The notes: a model not told the origin generated them from the letters alone. A DNA stretch of 64,000 nucleotides from Cyanoderma ruficeps (GCA_008694505.1 VZDJ01000116.1:21575027-21639026), one strand, 5' to 3'; shown: positions 26,501 to 38,070, numbered from the stretch's first letter. Program-made: numbers and translations.

Positions 26501-28480
26501 TTACTTCTATTGAAAACTGTTTCATTTCATGACTTCACAGTATTGGAAGTAGAAAGTGAAATATATTTATATATTTTGTTTACTGTATAATCGTGCATGG
26601 TTCTGTTTCTTTACAAATATGGGATGAAGTCCTTTCATACCCATCCTGTAATGGAAGAAATAGAATGTGAAATTGAGTAAAGAAATTAAGTGAATTACAC
26701 AGATATTTTTTTCTCAAACTGCAGAAAACACTAAAGTTTTGATGACTCGGGATTTTTTTTAATTTATTAAAAAATTTAATTGTTATTACATAATACTTAC
26801 TAATTCTTACACTGAATACCCAGTTGAAAGTATTTTACCACCCTTTATTAGCACAAAATTTCTTACATCCAGTAGAAGCAATCTGCTTATAACCATGTTG
26901 ACCTACTGACGTGGGATAGTTTAGCTTTAGAGGGATAAGTAATACCTTTGTATCACTCATTATTTTCCCCAGATTTATCAGCCAATCTGATAGAAAATTA
27001 TCCTCTCCAATACTGCTTTACACAAAGGTGCCATTCTCTATAGAGGCACCTCTGGGGAGTGAAGCTGTGTTGTTTTAAGGTTGCATCAGAGTGAGAGCAA
27101 GGAACTTCATTTTGTACCTTCTGCCATTGTTTTATGTTTCTCGAGTGTCTCTTCAATACAAGCTTTTTCAATGAGCAAATTACCACTCTGAGGGTGAAAG
27201 CCACAGTCAGCTTCTCTTGTCTGTTTCTCAGTGTGTGATAATTCTCTGGTATCTAACTGTGGTACTTGCCAAGGTTAGCTTAACCTTTTCCTACATTAAC
27301 TGTTAAGCCTAAAAAAGAGGCAGTTTTTATTTACCAAGTAAATGCAGCAGTTTGTGGTTTTTGAGGAATTTGAATTTTGAATGAGGAAGTTGTTAGCTTT
27401 TTTTTCTTTTTCCTCTTAAGTGTAGTAGCTCAGATGGTGTCTTTTTCCCTCTAATCTGCATACTAATAGTTTGGAAAAGAAGATATAAGTGCAAGACCTA
27501 AAGCAGTGGCAAGTAGTGCCAACATTATAACGTCTATTTTTCTAAAATTATCAAAGTTTCTCCTTTTGACTTACAGAGACAGAAAAGTTGGTCAGTCTCC
27601 CAAGAACATAAATCCTTTCTCTCTGATACGCTCAGAGACCATTCCACATAAACTAATAGTGACTGTCAGGGGATAAGCCCTTCCAGCTTAGATGAGAACC
27701 AAACACTTTTTTTTACTGGCATGTAAAATAACTATTGAAATCCTGAAGTCAGTTTTGAAAATGCCAGGGATTTTTTGGAACCAGCATAAAGCCCTCAGGG
27801 ATTTGTGGCAAGAAATGATTCTGCACTGGTCAGTGAAAGACTCATGAAAAGTCTTGACAGTCTTCTCCATGTGGATTTTCCATTTGCCTATAAGTAGAAT
27901 TTTTCAGAAAAAAACAAAGCCAGAAATATCTCTGTCATTTGTTACCATGCAAAATATCATAAAGGAATGTGAAACCATCAGAGATTCCTGAGAACTGAGG
28001 GTCCAACCAAGCTGTTACTTGTGATTTGAAGTTAGTAATCAGGTAGATTTCTCAGATGGTCTCTTTTATCCTAATTCTGTTTTCTTGCATTTAATTCTTT
28101 ATGCCTAGAAGCTGGAGGGCAGAATTTCTCTCATTTTTGGCTGCTGATGTAGTTATTCAGCTGCAATTACAGGCAGTGGGATTCGGGAAAAGAGGAAGCA
28201 TTTGTTGTTTGTAGGGAATCACTTCTTTTTAGGAAACCTTTTAGAAACTCACTACTTTTTGTTTTAAAAAGCTGTAGAAGGCCACTGAAATGCAGTCAGG
28301 CAAATTGGTGGTACTTCCGTGTTAGCACTTTCAGTTGGTAGTAGCTGCAAAAACGTTTGTGTTTCCGTCCTCTCCATCTCTTCTTCTCTCCCTGCCATAT
28401 CTTACACACGCTCCTCTCCACACTCTTTTCTTTCTTGAACAGAAATACACTGGCTTTTAGTTTTCCAACTTTAAATTGAT
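20501..28480. other. Long AT-rich non-coding stretch, nothing recognised
   Basis: Overlapping minus-strand frames at 20526-20950 (133 and 102 codons) have no recognisable motif and lie in two different frames over the same DNA, so at most one could be real. The rest is AT-rich unique sequence with short homopolymers. One small tandem duplication is listed separately. Confidence 0.5.
25206..25247. repeat. 24-bp period tandem duplication
   Basis: TGCCAAAAGCAATGGATG at 25206 recurs as TGCCAAAAGTAATGGATG at 25230, with one difference in 18 bases. It is a local duplication without further context. Confidence 0.8.
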
Positions 28481-28990
28481 TAGACCGCATTAATTTTTAA
28501 ATAAGTGTCACATATCCTTAACCGAGCACTAAAAGGTTGAGAAGGCTTCACGGCGTAAAGCCTGATCCAAAACTCAGTGAGAAGAATTTTAAAAATGCGG
28601 GCTGCCCTTCATTAGCCCTCATGATATCTCCTGACAGGCAGTGTGTGTGTGCTCTGCCATGCCAGGCCAGGGCAGGACCAGCTGCCATGCACCATTTACC
28701 CTCTGTCAGCAGCTTCACTCGCAGCCCGGGCAATACTGCACACACGAGTCTGTCATGCGTCAGCATCAATTAGGCTCAGTTTGCTGCACCTGGGAAAAGC
28801 ACCAGCCCTGCTATTAACCATTTTATTTCTCCCCGCCTGCCCCAGTCGTCGTCTGACTCCCCCCAAGAGGACTGTTGGATTTGGCAAAAGTGTGGTCGTG
28901 GCTGTTCTTGCAAACAGCGGGTTTGTTTTAAAGTAACGTGCTAATTGAGGTGAGTTGGCTTCGCTGCGAGGAGTTTGATTTATTGGTGCT
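28481..28990. promoter_or_regulatory. Candidate enhancer / conserved non-coding element
   Basis: Within AT-rich surroundings this block keeps many CpG dinucleotides (for example ACGGCGTAAAG near 28550, CCCGGGC near 28727, GTCGTCGTC near 28846, TTCGCTGCGAGG near 28969). It is also dense in transcription-factor-like words: TGCGTCAGCA at 28756-28765 (half of a MAF/CRE-type palindrome), a following ATCAATTAG homeodomain-like word, and CACCTG (E-box) at 28787-28792. There is no simple repeat apart from a short GT run near 28641 and no transposon similarity. Retained CpGs suggest either constraint or low germline methylation. Function is inferred, not shown. Confidence 0.35.
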
Positions 28991-30501
28991 ATTATTTAGA
29001 CAGGGAAGTTAGATACAGCCTGTGCATTTCCAACCCAGTCAGATTTTCCCTTTCACCTGCTGTGAAGAAGTGTTGATGTCTGGCTGGCTGTACACATATA
29101 TACCTGTGCACGTGCACACACAGATTGTAAGCTTTAAACTCATCACAAGGCCAAAGTGCTAAAATATTTCATTAAAACCGTATCTTGCTGTATTACATAC
29201 TCAACATATTTCCAGTTTTCCAGTTGTAGATGCATCCTTGCATTGTGTATTGTCTTTTGAATGGATTGCTGCTAAAATTTCCCCGACTTTGTGAGGAGCC
29301 AACATGTGTGGTCATGCCTAAATTTGAGTCACTATTTTGTGGCTTTTCACCGCTGCCATGAAGGGGGTGGGGGGCAAGGAGACCACCCATGGTGTGTCCT
29401 CGTCAAGCAGCTCGGTGAGCAAATGGGTTCAGTGATGTGCAATGAGTGCTGGGAGAACAACCTCTTCTGGCAGAGTTTTCAAGCACTTCCCTCCTTCCCC
29501 CCCCCTCCCCAAAATACAGCTTCTTCATCTGTGTAAGTATAGAACACCCATGACTATTTATATAATAAAAGAGCTACTGTGTACTTTAGTGGATAGTTAA
29601 AGACATTTTCACAGGTCTGTATCCACATGGGATTTATGGAGACTTACAGGCCTGGTCAGTTTGTAAAATCGTGATAGCCCAAGAGACTGTTGTCAGATGT
29701 TGGTAACAAGACAGTGTTTGAAAGGAATCAAAACAATATAAATCCTGTGAGATCTGTGGCAGCAGGATGGGTTCTAATGGAGAGGAAGACAGGGTCGACC
29801 ACCACACAAGAGAACAAGGAGAAGAAAGTGTTTTTTCTCTTTCAAGCTTGCAGCACCAGCAGGGGTAAGCAGGTTTCTAAAAAGAATCTCATCAGCGGAT
29901 CAATCCAGTGTAACAGATGGAGTGCACAGATATTGTCTATCAGATTTCCATTGCATGTGGCAAACAAATACATTGTTGCAACTGTTAGCAGCAAAACTTT
30001 CCCTTTTTTTAACATCATAATTACCAAGAGTTGAAAAGAGCCGTGGGTTAATGATTTCCTAACAATAACTATGGGGGGTTTAGGGGATAGTAACTTCCCC
30101 AAGGAATACATTAGCAGGAGATATAAAGTCTCTGAGCATCTTGAATGCAAGGGTTTGGATCTGCAGCAATAACTGCCTATAGCAGTGCATTTTGAAGAGT
30201 GAAAATTTTCTAGCAGAGGGAACTGGACTGGATCCTCAACTGCTGTAATTGGCAGGTTTGCATTGAATACAATGGGGATAAACCAGTCCTTACCAGCTAA
30301 AAGTTTTGAGCTTTGTTGCCTTTGTCAAGCCATTTTTCAAACCATTTGGGATGTCTGAGAGTGGTTCAGTGTATGCACAATTGCAGCCAAGGTGTGAGGC
30401 TATGAATTAATTTCCATGTGTTATTAGTGTTGCTGATTTTATTTGGAAGTTAAGTTTTCTTCAATTGTTGATGCAAAAATCAAAGTCTGAGTGCAAATAT
30501 T
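28991..30501. other. Non-coding DNA with G- and C-runs
   Basis: It contains a G-rich word at 29363-29374 and a C tract at about 29497-29510, otherwise unique sequence. A 114-codon frame at 29690-30034 has no recognisable motif and is not called. Confidence 0.5.
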
Positions 30502-30615
30502 GTAGAATTGTAGAAGAGTTTAAGTTGGAAGGGACTTTTAAAAATCATGAAGTCCAACCCAAATATGTAATGGAATCTCAGCATCTTCTGCACTGATTCA
30601 TCAATCCTGGAACAG
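30502..30615 (-). mobile_element. CR1 LINE 3' end fragment
   Basis: Read on the plus strand, this begins with a TAGAATTGTAGAA tail and continues with AAGTTGGAAGGGACTTTTA and ATCATGAAGTCCAACCC. That is the reverse complement of the typical avian CR1 3' end. The clear match runs to about 30562 and the remainder is diverged. The element is heavily 5'-truncated, as most CR1 copies are, and lies on the minus strand. Confidence 0.85.
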
Positions 30616-31094
30616 AGAGAACAAAAGTGAGGTAATGAATGTATGGTATTCTTGGTGTTGGTGCATGTGCAATAGGTTTAGAAAGATGGGTATCAGGGAT
30701 TAAGTGGCTAAGCTTTTAACAAGAACATGTTACAGCTGATTTTTGTAAGTAACAGTTGTTGGGCTTAGTAAATAGTTAAGAGCCAACAGACCATGGTTTA
30801 GTTACCAGTTAGTCACAGCAAGTATGGACAGATAATTTGCAAAGTTTCTCTAGGCTCAAACGAACCACATGAGGAACAGGGTGGGTTAGTTCTGTGAACT
30901 AACTGGAAAAGGACTGGACAGATTGAAAGGCACAACTCAGTTGCCCGGTGATACAGAACTGTGGCCACGTGAGATGCCACAGGGCATCTCCCATCTTCAT
31001 GCAATCCAAAGGTCTCCCATAGATCCTTTATCCATAAGACTGACCCCATAGAGGGTGTCTTGAATAATATGACTGTAGAGATCAGGGAAAAAGA
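30616..31094. other. Non-coding DNA, nothing recognised
   Basis: A 142-codon minus-strand frame (30813-31241) covers most of it and part of the following MIR relic. Its overlap with a SINE and its lack of motifs argue against a gene. Confidence 0.45.
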
Positions 31095-31205
31095 ATCAAG
31101 ACCTGATCTTGACAAGATTATTTCAGTTCTAGATCTACTATGAAGCTTCTCATTATTGTGCCTAAAACTTCCCAGTCTTTCTGTGCCTATGTTTCCTTCC
31201 TTCTC
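31095..31205 (+). mobile_element. MIR-type SINE relic
   Basis: TTCAGTTCTAGATCTACTA, then ACTTCCCAGTCTTTCTGTG and CCTATGTTTCC follow the order of the MIR body: the tRNA-like to core transition, then the 'cacttaacctctctgtgcctcagtttcc' part. It is old and diverged. Confidence 0.6.
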
Positions 31206-34169
31206 AAGGAAGATGTTTAAGGCAGGGACTAACTTTTTCATCCCTTGGATAAAGTATGATTAACCCAGTTAAACTGAATGACTGCAATTACACATCATCG
31301 AGGAGGTTTGAGGGTGATTCTGCTCCAATGAAACCAAGTGTCCAACCGAAGAATTATCACATCTACTTTGACCTTAAATACCATTGAGTTTCTGGCTAAT
31401 ATTGTTATTCACAATGTTTCTGATCTTTGAGGTTTAGCCACAGGAAAGGATTTTGAAGAAGTAAAGTGAAAAGTGCTAATGTTTGCACAGTGTCCAAGAC
31501 AACAGAATAGATGCATTTCTCAGCATGTATTACATTATTCATTATTTTTAACTCATGCTCTAAGCTTGCTGTATTTCATCAGTACTTGAGCCACCTCAAA
31601 TTAAAATTGCATTCAGAATCAGCTCCTATGGAAAGCTCTCACCCCAAAGCATTTTTTCATTTTAGTCTCCTCTTTGGTTCCAAGTATTCTTAAACAAAAT
31701 CCAAAACAGCATTTACACTCTTGCTTCCTCCTAAATACCTCATGTCCTTCTGGGCCTACTTTCTTTGCACACTATCCCTGTAATTCTAGCTCTGCAGGAG
31801 CCCTGGTGCCTTTATAGTATCATAACCAGCCTTTACATGTCTGACTAGCTACTGAATAACCTTGCTTCTGGGAAGAAATAACTACACACCCAGCCGTGCC
31901 ACCCGCTCTTTATATGTCTGTTAATTGACCCCTGTCTTCCTTTTGTCTCCCGAAAGAATGAAAGTTAGCAGTCACTCCCTGAACACCTCTTGCACCCAGA
32001 AAAACATCTGTGATTTGCCTTATTTTCTCACAAGACCCAACGACCCCTTGCCCATAATCTTTAAAGTATGAGAGGGATGTGGAAATAGGTGGGTATTCAC
32101 CTAATACTCAACAGTTCTTGTCACAGCCCTCAAAGCAGGAATGTGAGGTGTGCAGGGGACATCTTGCACCCAGAAGTGCAGTTCTCTAATCACGGAAGTA
32201 CATGAAAATATCTCTTTTGGGATGCATTATGGGGTATGTTCCTTGCCTTGGAGTGCTCTGGATCCAGGTCCTTTCATGCCCACTACCCTGTGAAATGTGA
32301 TGGTGTCAGGACACCCGTGGTTTGTGTAAGTTCTAACAGAGAGCCCTGCTGAAGGCACAGGCAAACCTGCAATGTGTGTAAACCAGGGCTGAGAGGCTCC
32401 TTCTGGAATTAAGCATTCTTGAATAGAAGTTGTGCTTTTTCAAGAACTGTCTCTGTGGAGACACGAGGATTAGTGATGAGTGACTTTGGTGAGAATTTTT
32501 GTCCATCCACCAGACAGGGCAAAAATTCCTTGCTCGAGGCAGTGTGTTTGGAGGGCTTAAGTGAGCTTGATAAACTGGACAACTACATGACAGCATCATT
32601 AGGGATGTAAATAAAAGAGTTTAAGGAAAACCATGATAACAGGAGTCATAAATTAACGGTCAGGTGTTGGCAGAATTTCACCAAAGGAAGTAAGTGAACT
32701 GTGTGTGGTATTTATGGATTACATGTATATATGTAAATATGCATTATGTTGTGAGTGAAAGGAGAGCAAGTAGGCTTTAGCATGAAGGGGTTGTTTTTAC
32801 CAATTTAAGTTGGTTTTGGTCATATTAATGTAAATATTTAGTCTTGAATGACATAAAAAAAATAAGGATACAAATTTAGCAAATAGACTTTTTTCTAGAG
32901 AAACCAATGTGATTATCGAAATGAATTTGACTGAAGGTAACAGAAAGCATTAGCTCTTTCAGGTAGATAAGCTCTTTCTGAAGTAAATTTTGATATATCA
33001 TAGCCAGACATCTACCTCCTACATCTGCTTGCCTCAAATCAGATATTTTGTTACCTAGTAATAGTGTGTCCAATTATTCTCAAGGGTAAAAACCCCTACC
33101 ATTTATGAAACAAAAGGTTATTTTGAGACTTAGTAAAGATTTGACTTAATTAATAACCAAGGTACCATTATGTATGTACTTTATTCTGAAATACCATTGA
33201 AATAGTAATATTAAGCTCCCTTTGTTCTCATAATCCTTGGTTTGAAATACAAATGGAATTTAGGATATTAGGTTGGTGGGTTTATTCAAAAAAATAGAGC
33301 TTAAAGGAAGTTATTCAGGAGTGCTCTAATAGTAGTACATTCCTGTTATAGATAAAAAGCATGAGTACCTTTCCAAACTCATTTTGGGTCTGAAGCAAAG
33401 TGTGGTTCAGCAGGAATTTAAAAATGAGGCTATATTGGGAAGCAAATGCCCCCAGTGGAATAGCTTCTTAACAATTTCCATCTTTGCAAACCTTAACCAG
33501 TTTACTTTCAGTTCAGTTGTATAAAGCAGGAAACTCACAGTTTTGCAAACAGTCCAAGTGAGATTGAGAAAGCCTAAGAAAAGTATTAAAGGTCTCAGAA
33601 AAGCCAGTTGGCCTTGGAGTTCTGTAGCTTCTGGTCTGTAGTAGTTAAAATAGGAATTTCATGTTTATAGCCTGAAAGTTGTAAAGTTGAAAGTGAAAAG
33701 TACACAGTAGTAAGGCCAGGTCTGTACAAGCATCCTTACTTGTGTAATAACTGTAAATAGTATGTTGTATTTGTGTGATGGGAATAGAAATCCCATGATA
33801 AATGAAGTTGCAAATAGCCTGAAATCTCACTGGAAGTAGTTAGCTGGAAAATTAATCACAATTAGAATTTGACAAAGCACGAGTGGCAAATGAGTTGCAT
33901 TCCTTTTTCCTGAAGGAAGTTGTAGAGGAAATATGAACACCTGATGTAGAAATGTTTGCCAGGTCATTGAGTTCAAGAGAAAGATCAGGAGACCAGAATG
34001 CTGAAAAATTTGGCTTGAATGCTTCATTATGTATATTTCAATGACCTCCAAATAGCTTACACACATGAAATGAAACAACATATAAACAAAACAGGGTGGA
34101 GATTACTGTGAAACAAGACAACAAGTAGGAAGAGTGGACACAATTTATCTCTAGGGCAGAACAACTTGT
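31206..34169. other. Unique AT-rich non-coding DNA
   Basis: No gene, RNA gene or identifiable repeat. Small open frames are in low-complexity AT-rich sequence. Confidence 0.5.
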
Positions 34170-34315
34170 AAAAGGGAGCGTTGGTCTGGTGCAGGGTACG
34201 GAGACAGGAGATCACCGGCTCCAATCTGTTCCAAGCCACCGACACTGTCTGACCCAAGCAGGTCACTTGACTTCTTTGTGCCTCTGTCAATCCAGCTGGA
34301 AAATTGGGTAACAAA
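34170..34315 (+). mobile_element. MIR-type SINE relic, near full length
   Basis: The order of words follows a MIR: a GAGACAGGAGATCACCGGCTCC region, then GACCCAAGCAGGTCACTTGA, TTTGTGCCTCTGTCAATCC and GGAAAATTGGGTAAC. The last parts correspond to the MIR 'ggcaagtcacttaacctctctgtgcctcagtttcc' and 'tgtaaaatggg' segments. This is the best-preserved MIR copy in the window. Confidence 0.8.
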
Positions 34316-35264
34316 AGCAAGACCTTGCTGAAAAACAGATGCTCCATCAGAGCTGAGCTGTCCTGGGTAAACAAATTACAAAACATTGATAGATACCGTA
34401 GTAAAACTTATAAGGGTCTATGGTGTCAGTAAGGAAGAATGAGTGATGTGGGAAAGATCCAACTGGCAGTGCTGGATTATTGAAAAAAGTGATTTTTCTC
34501 TGAGTTCACAGGTGAAATAAGGAGCTTACAGGATGGACACAAAACTGGCTTGTGTTGAAAATCAGAAACTGAGAAAGACAAGGGTGCCTGGAGTCCATGC
34601 TGCACAAGATCTGGTTTCAAATTCTCCAGTGTGTGGGGAAAAAAAGTGGTCATTTATTCCTTATGGTGAAAGTTTAAGTGCTAAAAGGCTCTCTGGGAGA
34701 AAAGCATCCTGTAATTCATGGCCAGATATCTGGATGGGAGCATCAGAGACTGCATGTAATTCACTGGTCTTGCATTAGAGGAATATTTCAAAGCTTTAAG
34801 GAGGCCTCATTTGAAATCATACAGCCTTTAATTTATTTTCTTAATTTTTTTTTTAATTTCCCATGAATTTACATCTCGGTCTTGGATCTCAAGTCCTTCA
34901 GAAATGTGCATTATAGAAGCCAACTGCATAGGCTTTGAAATGAAACTAAATCCATGGACTCAGGTTTTGTTGCAGATAGAGCACTGTGTTTGGAAAAAAA
35001 GATAATAGACCATAAATTGCAGATCCCTGGATTGCAGGAGTATGACACGGTGACATTTAAAAAATGTTTGGCAGTGTGCTGTACAAGAGGAATATATTAA
35101 TTTTACTTTTTGAAATTACTTCTTCAATATGCATAAAAATCTAAAGTACATAAATTTGATATGAAAAATGGTGTTGGTGTTGACATTTTTAAGGAAAAAT
35201 ATCTCTGGATGTAGTATAACCTACAGGCCCCTAGAAATATGGTTCAGAATGTTGAAGTTAATTT
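34316..35264. other. Non-coding DNA, nothing recognised
   Basis: Unique sequence. There is an AT-rich run of T near 34850. No protein-like frame. Confidence 0.5.
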
Positions 35265-35440
35265 CTTGGCTCTGCTAATCATAAGTGAGTGCTTTGCCAT
35301 GCCATTTTCTTTCTTTTTACCTCCATTTCCCTACTGGAAATTGGAAATTGGAAATAAGGATTCTCACCTCCTTGTACAGAGCTACTGTTGAAGAACATTA
35401 GGTAAGAATTAGAGTGAAAGTAAAGCTTGTGTTGTTCACA
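35265..35440 (+). mobile_element. Probable MIR/L2-type relic with a 7-bp internal triplication
   Basis: GGCTCTGCTAATCATAAGTGAG, a pyrimidine stretch ending CCATTTCCCTACTGG, and GGATTCTCACCTCCTTGTACAGAG follow the MIR 3' order (tttcc..., tgtaaaatgggaata..., cctacctcacagg). A GGAAATT unit is repeated three times at 35336-35356, at the place of the MIR 'aaaatggg' segment. Confidence 0.5.
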
Positions 35441-36409
35441 TTTCATTGCAATGAACCAGGAAGCAGCCTTGTGTTATTAATTTTGTTGTGTTATTTATAT
35501 TTTTGTCCCACTGACTGATATGCACTGTGGCAGAAGGAAAAAAGCAGCTACATGTATGCTCCTCAACTGGAGAAGGAAGGACATTGACTACACCACCAGC
35601 ACACTAGACTTTTTCTGGCAAGGCTACACATAAAGTGCAGTTCTGACAGTCTTGAGATACTTGTTCAGCATGAGCTTTACCACATATAAAGACTTAAAAA
35701 AAACACCCAAAACCTGCTGTTCCGTAGTAGCTTGGGATATATTGAAAATAGTTGTTCTTTGGCCCTTTCTTGGGATGAGAAAAGGTTGGCTTGAAGACTC
35801 CAAGATGCTTAGAAAGGTCTTGAGCAGGATGAAATACTGTGTGCATCCTAATCCATGAGCCTTAGGCTGGCAGATTATTTTGGAAGGAGAAATATTGAAA
35901 AGTCACACTAGTATTTAAGTGGAAAAATATTTCCAATAACCCAATGTAGTTTTATTAGGAGATCTCCAGCAAATCGTTAGCCTCTTATCTTCAGACTTAG
36001 TCTTGGCAAGGAAACTTTTTTGTTGGGAGATGTGTTATTATGGCAGCAATGGAATTGCTTTGAGAAGTATCCAAGAACAATCTCTAAAGCTGTGCAGAAA
36101 AATGCTAACTTTTCTGGACACAATAAGTGTTTTCTAATTCTGCAACCGTGTTAAGACTTACCTGTCTTGTGGGCTGCTGTGTTGTGGTGTGAACCCCTTT
36201 GTTCTGGTCACACAAGGAAATGTGTGTGTTTCCTGAGGACACACTGCACTGTCAGACAGGCCATGGGAACACAAAAGGAGTGAAAAGTCAGAGGCAATAA
36301 ATACCTTGAGTTCTTAGATTTGTATGTATTTATATGATTTTTTCCTACCTTTAGTATTAAGTCTGTTCTTATTTACACTGTGTATACACCAAGTTCTTAA
36401 CTTGTTTTA
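35441..36409. other. Unique non-coding DNA up to the LTR
   Basis: No gene or repeat recognised. It forms the left flank of the endogenous retrovirus locus. Confidence 0.5.
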
Positions 36410-36993
36410 TGTTGTTTTGTCTGGGATAAAGTTAATTTTCTTTATGCTGTATGGGAGTGTGTTTTGGATTTGTGCTGAAAACACTCTTGATAATATGGAG
36501 ATGTTTCCATTATTGTTTAGCAGAGTTTACACAGTATAAGGTCCTTTCTGCTCCTCACCCTGCACCATCAGTGAGCAGGCTGAGGGGGGGCACAAAAGCT
36601 TGGGGACACAGCCAGGACAGCTAATCCCAACTGACCACAGGAATATTCCATGTCTTATGTTATCATGCTCTACACATAAAGCTGAGGGAGGAGAAGGAAG
36701 GGAAGACTTTTAGAGCCGTGTTTATCTTCCCAAGTGGCCATTACACACAATAGAGCCCTGCTCTCCTCGAGATGCCTGAACACCTGCCTGCCCATGGGAG
36801 GCCCTGAATAAATCCCTTGTTTTGCTTTACTTGTGTGTGTGTGTGTTTTACTTTCCCTATTGAACCATCTTTATTACAATCCCTGAGTTTTCTCATGTCT
36901 CCTCTTCTGATTCTCCCACATCTCATCAGGAAAGAAGTGAGTGACTGGCTGCATGGGGCTGAGTTGCCAGTCAGGGTTAAACCATAGCTGTCC
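36410..36993 (+). mobile_element. Avian ERVL-like long terminal repeat (5' LTR)
   Basis: This is a familiar bird LTR. It opens with GTCTGGGATAAAGTTAATTTTC and continues through TTGGATTTGTGCTGAAAACA and GGACAGCTAATCCCAACTGAC. A degenerate TATA-like ACATAAAGC lies near 36674. AATAAA at 36807-36812 sits in the expected R region, followed by a TG run at 36831-36847. It ends with a GGGTTAAACCA terminus. The length of about 580 bases suits this class. The termini are placed to within about 10 bases and I could not identify a clean target-site duplication. A primer-binding site follows directly, so this is a 5' LTR and not a solo LTR. The class III/ERVL assignment rests on the LTR type and the Leu-like primer site. 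Confidence 0.85.
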
Positions 36994-36995
36994 TC

Positions 36996-37013
36996 TGGTA
37001 CCCAGTGTGGGTC
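36996..37013 (+). other. Retroviral primer-binding site (tRNA-Leu-like)
   Basis: TGGTACCCAGTGTGGGTC lies a few bases after the LTR end. Against the 3' end of tRNA-Leu (as I remember it) about 17 of 24 bases over the extended site agree, including the first seven. A Leu primer is what gives ERV-L elements their name. The site is decayed. Confidence 0.65.
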
Positions 37014-37732
37014 TCAAAGGGTTTGAGATAACAACAGATTGACCAGAGCATATTAAAAGTGGTTTATATCTGTTAATGGCTGTAGGTTGTGATACTGATT
37101 CATCTGTTCTTGATATAATTTATCTGATCTGCACCATGAGCTTTTTTTTCACTGTGCATGTTAAAGATTGGTGTTGACTTTTCATTTTGCTGTGCTGTGG
37201 TGTGATTAGTGATGTTTTGCCTGGAAGATTTGTTGTTAAAACACCGACCTAAGTTTATCTGGTATTAGGCTCTGTACTGAAGCCACTACTGTACTTTGGG
37301 TGCCATCTCATGCAGACAAGTACAAATCATCATTCTTTCACTGAGGAAATTTTGTTTTGTTTTGTTTTGGTGGAGGAATTACAGAATGGCACCTTTGCTA
37401 CCTTTCTCTGTGATGTTTTCTCTCACTTTACAAGGCCTTCTCAGTACCTTGAACATCCTTGGGTAGTTGAAGTACTTCTATTGGTATTTCCTAGGAATAA
37501 TGCTTTGGCTCTAAGGTTAACTAGCCATTTAGGAATATGGCCCAGGCCTCGTGAGGGGATGGCAATGGGTGGCACAGCATGTGGGAGAATACAGGCACGT
37601 GTCTAGAGAATTTCTTACCTGCAATGTCTGGAACTTTATTCATGAACAATTACAGGATCCTGATGAAGCGATAGAATGCTTGGGGGAAATTTGGGGAGAA
37701 GTGCTAAGGCCATTCCAAGGAGGTGCAACTTA
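37014..37732 (+). mobile_element. Remnant of the ERVL-like internal region (leader and possible gag start)
   Basis: The sequence after the primer site (GGTTTGAGATAACAACAG...) is in the place of the retroviral leader. A TTTTG simple repeat lies at 37350-37370. Near the right end (about 37608-37730) a plus-strand frame reads VWNFIHEQLQDPDEAIECLG and then GEIWGEVLRPFQ, which has a gag-like feel. It is short and preceded by a frame change. No pol, env or second same-orientation LTR is present in the window, so the provirus is truncated. The gag idea is inference. Confidence 0.5.
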
Positions 37733-37895
37733 GAATCATGGAATTCCTAATGCTGGAAAAGACTTTTAAGATCATCAAGTACAACCATTACCCTAGCACT
37801 GCCCATGTGTTCACTGCTAACCCATGCCCCCAAGTGTCACATCCACATATTTTCTGAACATTTCCAGGAATGGTGAGACTTTTTGCATTGTTCTT
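37733..37895 (-). mobile_element. CR1 LINE 3' end, 5'-truncated
   Basis: On the plus strand it starts with the CR1 tail TAGAATCATGGAATT and continues GACTTTTAAGATCATCAAGT, CAACCATTACCCTAGCACTG, CCCCAAGTGTCACATCCACA and TTTCCAGGAATGGTGA. This is the complement of a standard avian CR1 3' region, so the element lies on the minus strand. It is about 160 bases long and sits between the ERVL-like internal remnant and an inverted LTR fragment. Confidence 0.93.
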
Positions 37896-37904
37896 GGCCC
37901 TGGC

Positions 37905-38070
37905 CAGCACCTACCAAACCCTTCTCCATATTATGCAGTCCCTCCTGGGGTCTGCAATAACAGAAACATCTCTGTAGTATCAACACTGTTTCCAAGACAA
38001 ATCCCAAACACAGTCCCATACCGGCTACTATGAAGAAAATTAACTCTGTCACAGCCAAAAACAGCACAGC
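37905..38070 (-). mobile_element. Start of a second, related LTR in inverted orientation
   Basis: The complement of this stretch reads like the first part of the LTR at 36410. GAAAATTAAC at 38035-38044 is the inverse of GTTAATTTTC at 36431-36440, and ACAAATCC at 37997-38004 is the inverse of GGATTTGT at 36466-36473. The words between them (tatggga, tgtgttt, gttgata, agatgttt) come in the same order. It is a different subfamily or an older copy, with clear differences such as an extra segment after GTTAATTTTC. Only the first 150 bases or so remain, and the CR1 adjoins its broken end. Confidence 0.8.

Noticed and set aside
30813..31241. 142-codon minus-strand frame
   Set aside because: It overlaps an antisense MIR-type relic and has no motif.
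36324..36926. Open frames on both strands at 36324-36539 and 36741-36926
   Set aside because: Both fall wholly or mostly within the LTR, which is non-coding.
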